From contig QYQC01000233.1 of NCBI GenBank assembly GCA_007280315.1, positions 1-8,726 on the forward strand: a stretch of DNA of 8,726 bases. Direction: 5' to 3'. The notes under the pieces are model-generated. The model was given only the letters and a program-made list of their open reading frames with translations. It was not told the origin of the DNA and did no database searches. Positions 6,662 to 8,726 of this stretch are shown here, in pieces. How positions within the stretch are numbered: the first letter of the stretch is position 1; the number at the start of each line of letters is the position of its first letter. The position numbers and the translations under genes were made by a program. The stretch is from Betaproteobacteria bacterium (lineage in GTDB: Bacteria > Pseudomonadota > Gammaproteobacteria > Burkholderiales > SG8-39).

Positions 6662-8142
6662 TGCGCGCCCGCCATTCGTTCGGCAACACGCCGGCGCTGC
6701 GCCTCGTTCATGTGCAGGCCGCACTTGGTGCGCCGCCAAAGCACGTCGTCGGCAGAACCCGCCCATTCGCGTTCGATCAGGTAGGCAAGTTCGCGCTGGT
6801 ACAGCCCGCCGCCGAAATTCTCGCCCAGATCGGCCTCGGTCTGCGCGTTGTCGAGAATCGTGGTGCTCAGGGTACCGTGACGGCGCAGCAGGCGCGCCAG
6901 CCAATGCGGGTCGAGGCCAGGATGGCGCGCGCGGTACTCGCCCAGTACCAAAGGAAAATCGCGCCCGCCGAAATCACCGCCCGGCAGCGGCTCGGCGTGC
7001 GTCCAGGGCCGGCGTGCCGGGGTCCAGCGCGCCAGCTTTTCCATGACGTGTTCGGCAAGCTTGCGGTAGGTGGTGATTTTGCCGCCGAAAACGGATAGCA
7101 GCGGCGGTCCCTGTTCGTCCAGCAGCAGGACGTAGTCGCGGGTGATCGCCGAAGGATCTTCCTTGCCGTCGTCGTACAGCGGGCGCACGCCGCTGTAACT
7201 CCATACGACCTGGTCCGGCGTGATCGCGCGCGCGCTGTAGCGGCTTGCCGCCGCGCACAAGTAGGCGATTTCATCGGACGAGATTACGGGCGGGAGATCC
7301 TTCTCCGCGACCTGCACGTCAGTAGTCCCGATGAGGGTGAATTCGCGCTCGTAGGGGATCATGAAAATCACACGCCGATCCGGGTTCTGCAGAATGTAGG
7401 CGTAGCGCTTGTCGTGGATGCGCGGCACCACGATGTGGCTGCCTTTCACCAGGCGCACCTGACCGGGCGATTCGATGTTCAGTTCGCGCTCGAGCAGACT
7501 TTTCACCCAAGGGCCGGCGGCATTCACCAGTATGCGCGCGTGTACGTCGCGTTGCCTGCCCGTCGTCTGGTCGCGCAGGGCCACGCACCATGCGTCGCCC
7601 TCGCGCCTGGCACCGGCGCAGCGCGTTCGCGGCAGCACCGTCGCGCCATGCGCGCGCGCCGAGGCGAGCGTCAGCACCACCAGGCGCGCGTCGTCCACCC
7701 AGGCATCGTAATAGGCGAAGCCGCGGCTGAACTCCGGCTTCAGGCCGGCGCCGTGGCCCTGTGCTTCGAGCCGCACGCTGCGCGACTTGGGCAGAGTGCC
7801 GCGACCGCCGATATGGTCATAGAGGAACAAGCCGGCGCGGACCATCCACGCCGGGCGCAGGTGTTTCTCGTGCGGCAGTACGAATTCCAGCGGCCAGATG
7901 ATGTGCGGCGCAATCTTCAACATCACCTCGCGTTCGGCCAGCGATTCGGCCACCAGACGGAACTCGTAGTATTCGAGGTAGCGCAGCCCGCCGTGGATCA
8001 GTTTGGTCGCCGCCGACGAAGTCGCCGAAGCGAAATCGTTCTGCTCGGCGAGCAGCACCTTGAGACCGCGGCCTGCGGCATCGCGCGCGATACCCGCGCC
8101 GTTGATGCCGCCGCCGATGATGACGATGTCGTAGAGTTCCAT
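6658..8142 (-). CDS. glpD: Aerobic glycerol-3-phosphate dehydrogenase (FAD, quinone-linked)
   Basis: A 494-residue flavoenzyme that oxidises sn-glycerol-3-phosphate to dihydroxyacetone phosphate at the inner face of the membrane and passes electrons to quinone. Family marks in order: the FAD-binding 'DIVIIGGGINGAGIARDAAG' (GGGINGAG at 10-17), 'TKLIHGGLRYLEYYEF' (46-61), 'FAYYDAWVDDARLVVL', 'LVNAAGPWV' (205-213), 'IPYEREFTLIGTTD' (262-275), 'SYSGVRPLYDD' (315-325), 'FGGKITTYRKLAE' (352-364), and the C-terminal helical domain ending in 'WRRTKCGLHM'. Length matches E. coli GlpD (about 501). ATG 8142 gives the family N-terminus; an upstream start at 8250 would add 36 unrelated residues and lies beyond the putative promoter. 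The ribosome site is weak. First gene of an operon with the HAD and TSUP genes; no glpK, glpF or glpR is in the window. Confidence 0.96.
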   Translation of the reverse strand: MELYDIVIIGGGINGAGIARDAAGRGLKVLLAEQNDFASATSSAATKLIHGGLRYLEYYEFRLVAESLAEREVMLKIAPHIIWPLEFVLPHEKHLRPAWMVRAGLFLYDHIGGRGTLPKSRSVRLEAQGHGAGLKPEFSRGFAYYDAWVDDARLVVLTLASARAHGATVLPRTRCAGARREGDAWCVALRDQTTGRQRDVHARILVNAAGPWVKSLLERELNIESPGQVRLVKGSHIVVPRIHDKRYAYILQNPDRRVIFMIPYEREFTLIGTTDVQVAEKDLPPVISSDEIAYLCAAASRYSARAITPDQVVWSYSGVRPLYDDGKEDPSAITRDYVLLLDEQGPPLLSVFGGKITTYRKLAEHVMEKLARWTPARRPWTHAEPLPGGDFGGRDFPLVLGEYRARHPGLDPHWLARLLRRHGTLSTTILDNAQTEADLGENFGGGLYQRELAYLIEREWAGSADDVLWRRTKCGLHMNEAQRRRVAERMAGAQ

Positions 8143-8202
8143 GCAGCGATAAGCTCGAGCGCCGCGCACGCTGCAACAGCAGCCATTGCGGCAGAGCGCC
8201 GG

Positions 8203-8211
8203 ATTATAGCA
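8203..8211 (-). promoter_or_regulatory. Extended -10 promoter for glpD operon
   Basis: Read on the minus strand, TGCTATAAT is a perfect extended -10 element (TGn plus TATAAT) about 60 bases before the glpD start. The hexamer at -35 spacing (CCAGGC) is poor, as is common when an extended -10 is present. The predicted leader is about 55 nt. This position also argues against the longer glpD start at 8250. Confidence 0.6.
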
Positions 8212-8252
8212 GCGCGTTACACTGCGCCTGGCGCGACGCGCTGGCGTCATCC

Positions 8253-8281
8253 AGGACAGCTGATGCGCCAGGTACTACAAT
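8253..8281 (+). promoter_or_regulatory. Putative sigma70 promoter for the FKBP gene
   Basis: AGGACA (8253-8258; four of six matches to TTGACA) and TACAAT (8276-8281; five of six to TATAAT) are exactly 17 bp apart. Transcription would start near 8288, leaving about 19 nt before the FKBP ATG with the ribosome site TGAGG at 8297-8301. An upstream in-frame ATG at 8280 falls inside the -10 box, so it cannot be the start if this promoter is used. It is divergent from the glpD promoter about 45 bp away. Confidence 0.55.
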
Positions 8282-8306
8282 GACGCTTCTTTTTTCTGAG
8301 GCAACC

Positions 8307-8645
8307 ATGCCCACCACCACAAGCGGTTTGATCATTGAAGAGCTCGCTGCAGGCGAGGGCGCGGCAGCCGCGGCCGGCCAGAGCGTCACTGTGCATTACA
8401 CCGGCTGGCTAACGAGCGGCAGCAAATTCGATTCGAGTAAGGACCGCAATGACCCCTTCGTGTTCAATCTGGGTGCGGGACAGGTGATCCGCGGCTGGGA
8501 CGAGGGCGTGCAGGGCATGCTGGTGGGCGGCAAAAGAAAGCTGACCATTCCGCCCGAACTCGGCTACGGCGCGCGCGGCGCCGGCGGCGTCATTCCACCG
8601 AACGCGACGCTGGTATTCGAAGTGGAATTGCTCGCGGTCGGCTAG
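8307..8645 (+). CDS. FKBP-type peptidyl-prolyl cis-trans isomerase
   Basis: A 112-residue single-domain, cytoplasmic FKBP that would speed up cis-trans isomerisation of proline peptide bonds in folding proteins. No signal peptide and no extra domain, as in the short Neisseria-type FKBP. Every pocket residue of human FKBP12 has a counterpart at a constant offset of five: Y31, F41, D42, F51, V60, I61, W64, Y87, I96 and F104, within 'VHYTGWL', 'SKFDSSKDRNDPF', 'VIRGWDEGVQGM' and 'LGYGARGAGGVIPPNATLVFEVELL'. It should therefore be active and able to bind FK506-like ligands. ATG 8307 has a TGAGG site five bases upstream; the ATG at 8280 would add nine residues and overlaps the promoter. The stop overlaps the convergent neighbour. 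Confidence 0.96.
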   Translation: MPTTTSGLIIEELAAGEGAAAAAGQSVTVHYTGWLTSGSKFDSSKDRNDPFVFNLGAGQVIRGWDEGVQGMLVGGKRKLTIPPELGYGARGAGGVIPPNATLVFEVELLAVG

Positions 8646-8726
8646 CTCGTCGGATGGGGCTTTGCCGCCTCGAACTGTGACGGCGTGACGCGCGAGCGGG
8701 CCAAATACTCGCGCAGGATCTTGACC
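8642..8726 (-). CDS. C-terminal fragment of an unidentified minus-strand protein
   Basis: Read from the right edge on the minus strand, 27 codons run to a TAG at 8644-8642. The peptide begins VKILREYLARSRVTPSQ and ends FEAAKPHPTS. It looks like a real protein end: an amphipathic helix, then a short polar tail, with GC-rich wobble bases. I do not recognise the family from so short a piece. Its stop overlaps the FKBP stop by three bases across a CTAG palindrome, so the two genes are convergent with no room for a terminator between them. Another minus frame is also open here, so the coding call is moderate. Confidence 0.5.
   Translation of the reverse strand, partial: VKILREYLARSRVTPSQFEAAKPHPTS

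Noticed and set aside
6080..6784. Long plus-strand open frame (234 codons) opposite the HAD gene
   Set aside because: It is antisense to a gene with full HAD motifs, has low-complexity composition and no known motif; GC-rich codon bias creates such open frames.
7414..8283. Long plus-strand open frame (289 codons) opposite glpD
   Set aside because: It is antisense to a clear glpD and rich in H, R and A with no recognisable domain.

Overview
The window is a dense, GC-rich, plain bacterial stretch with nine coding regions, two of them cut by the window edges. I see no mobile element, CRISPR array, tRNA or rRNA. The gene mix suggests a betaproteobacterium, probably Burkholderiales or a close relative: an orphan TctC/Bug solute-binding protein next to a CaiB/BaiF CoA-transferase, TRAP genes, and a small cytoplasmic FKBP of the kind found in Neisseria. 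This taxonomic call is an inference from gene content; no marker gene is present.

Left part, plus strand (1-5040): the 3' end of a TRAP solute-binding gene (dctP), then dctQ and dctM, whose stop and start overlap. A 122-bp gap holding a TATAAT box and a strong Shine-Dalgarno leads to an orphan tctC with a TTG start. Eight bases later comes a family III CoA-transferase gene. A simple reading is carboxylate capture and uptake followed by activation to a CoA thioester, but the substrate cannot be read from the sequence. A five-helix membrane protein of uncertain family ends this block.

Right part, minus strand (8142 down to 5066): glpD, a HAD-IIB phosphatase and a TauE/SafE (TSUP) permease form a tight operon. 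glpD and the HAD gene share 4 bp; the HAD and TSUP genes are 3 bp apart. An extended -10 box lies upstream of glpD. It is divergent from a sigma70-like promoter serving an FKBP-type peptidyl-prolyl isomerase gene (8307-8645, plus). The FKBP gene converges on, and overlaps by 3 bp, the 3' end of an unidentified minus-strand gene leaving the window.

The most unusual non-coding signal is a near-perfect 36-nt inverted repeat inside the 5' end of the CoA-transferase gene (3248-3283). It would fold into a 17-bp stem capped by a CUUG-type loop about 40 nt after the start codon. I found no convincing new defence, mobile or RNA system. The observations worth follow-up are this hairpin, the glpD-HAD-TSUP operon and the histidine-bearing membrane protein.
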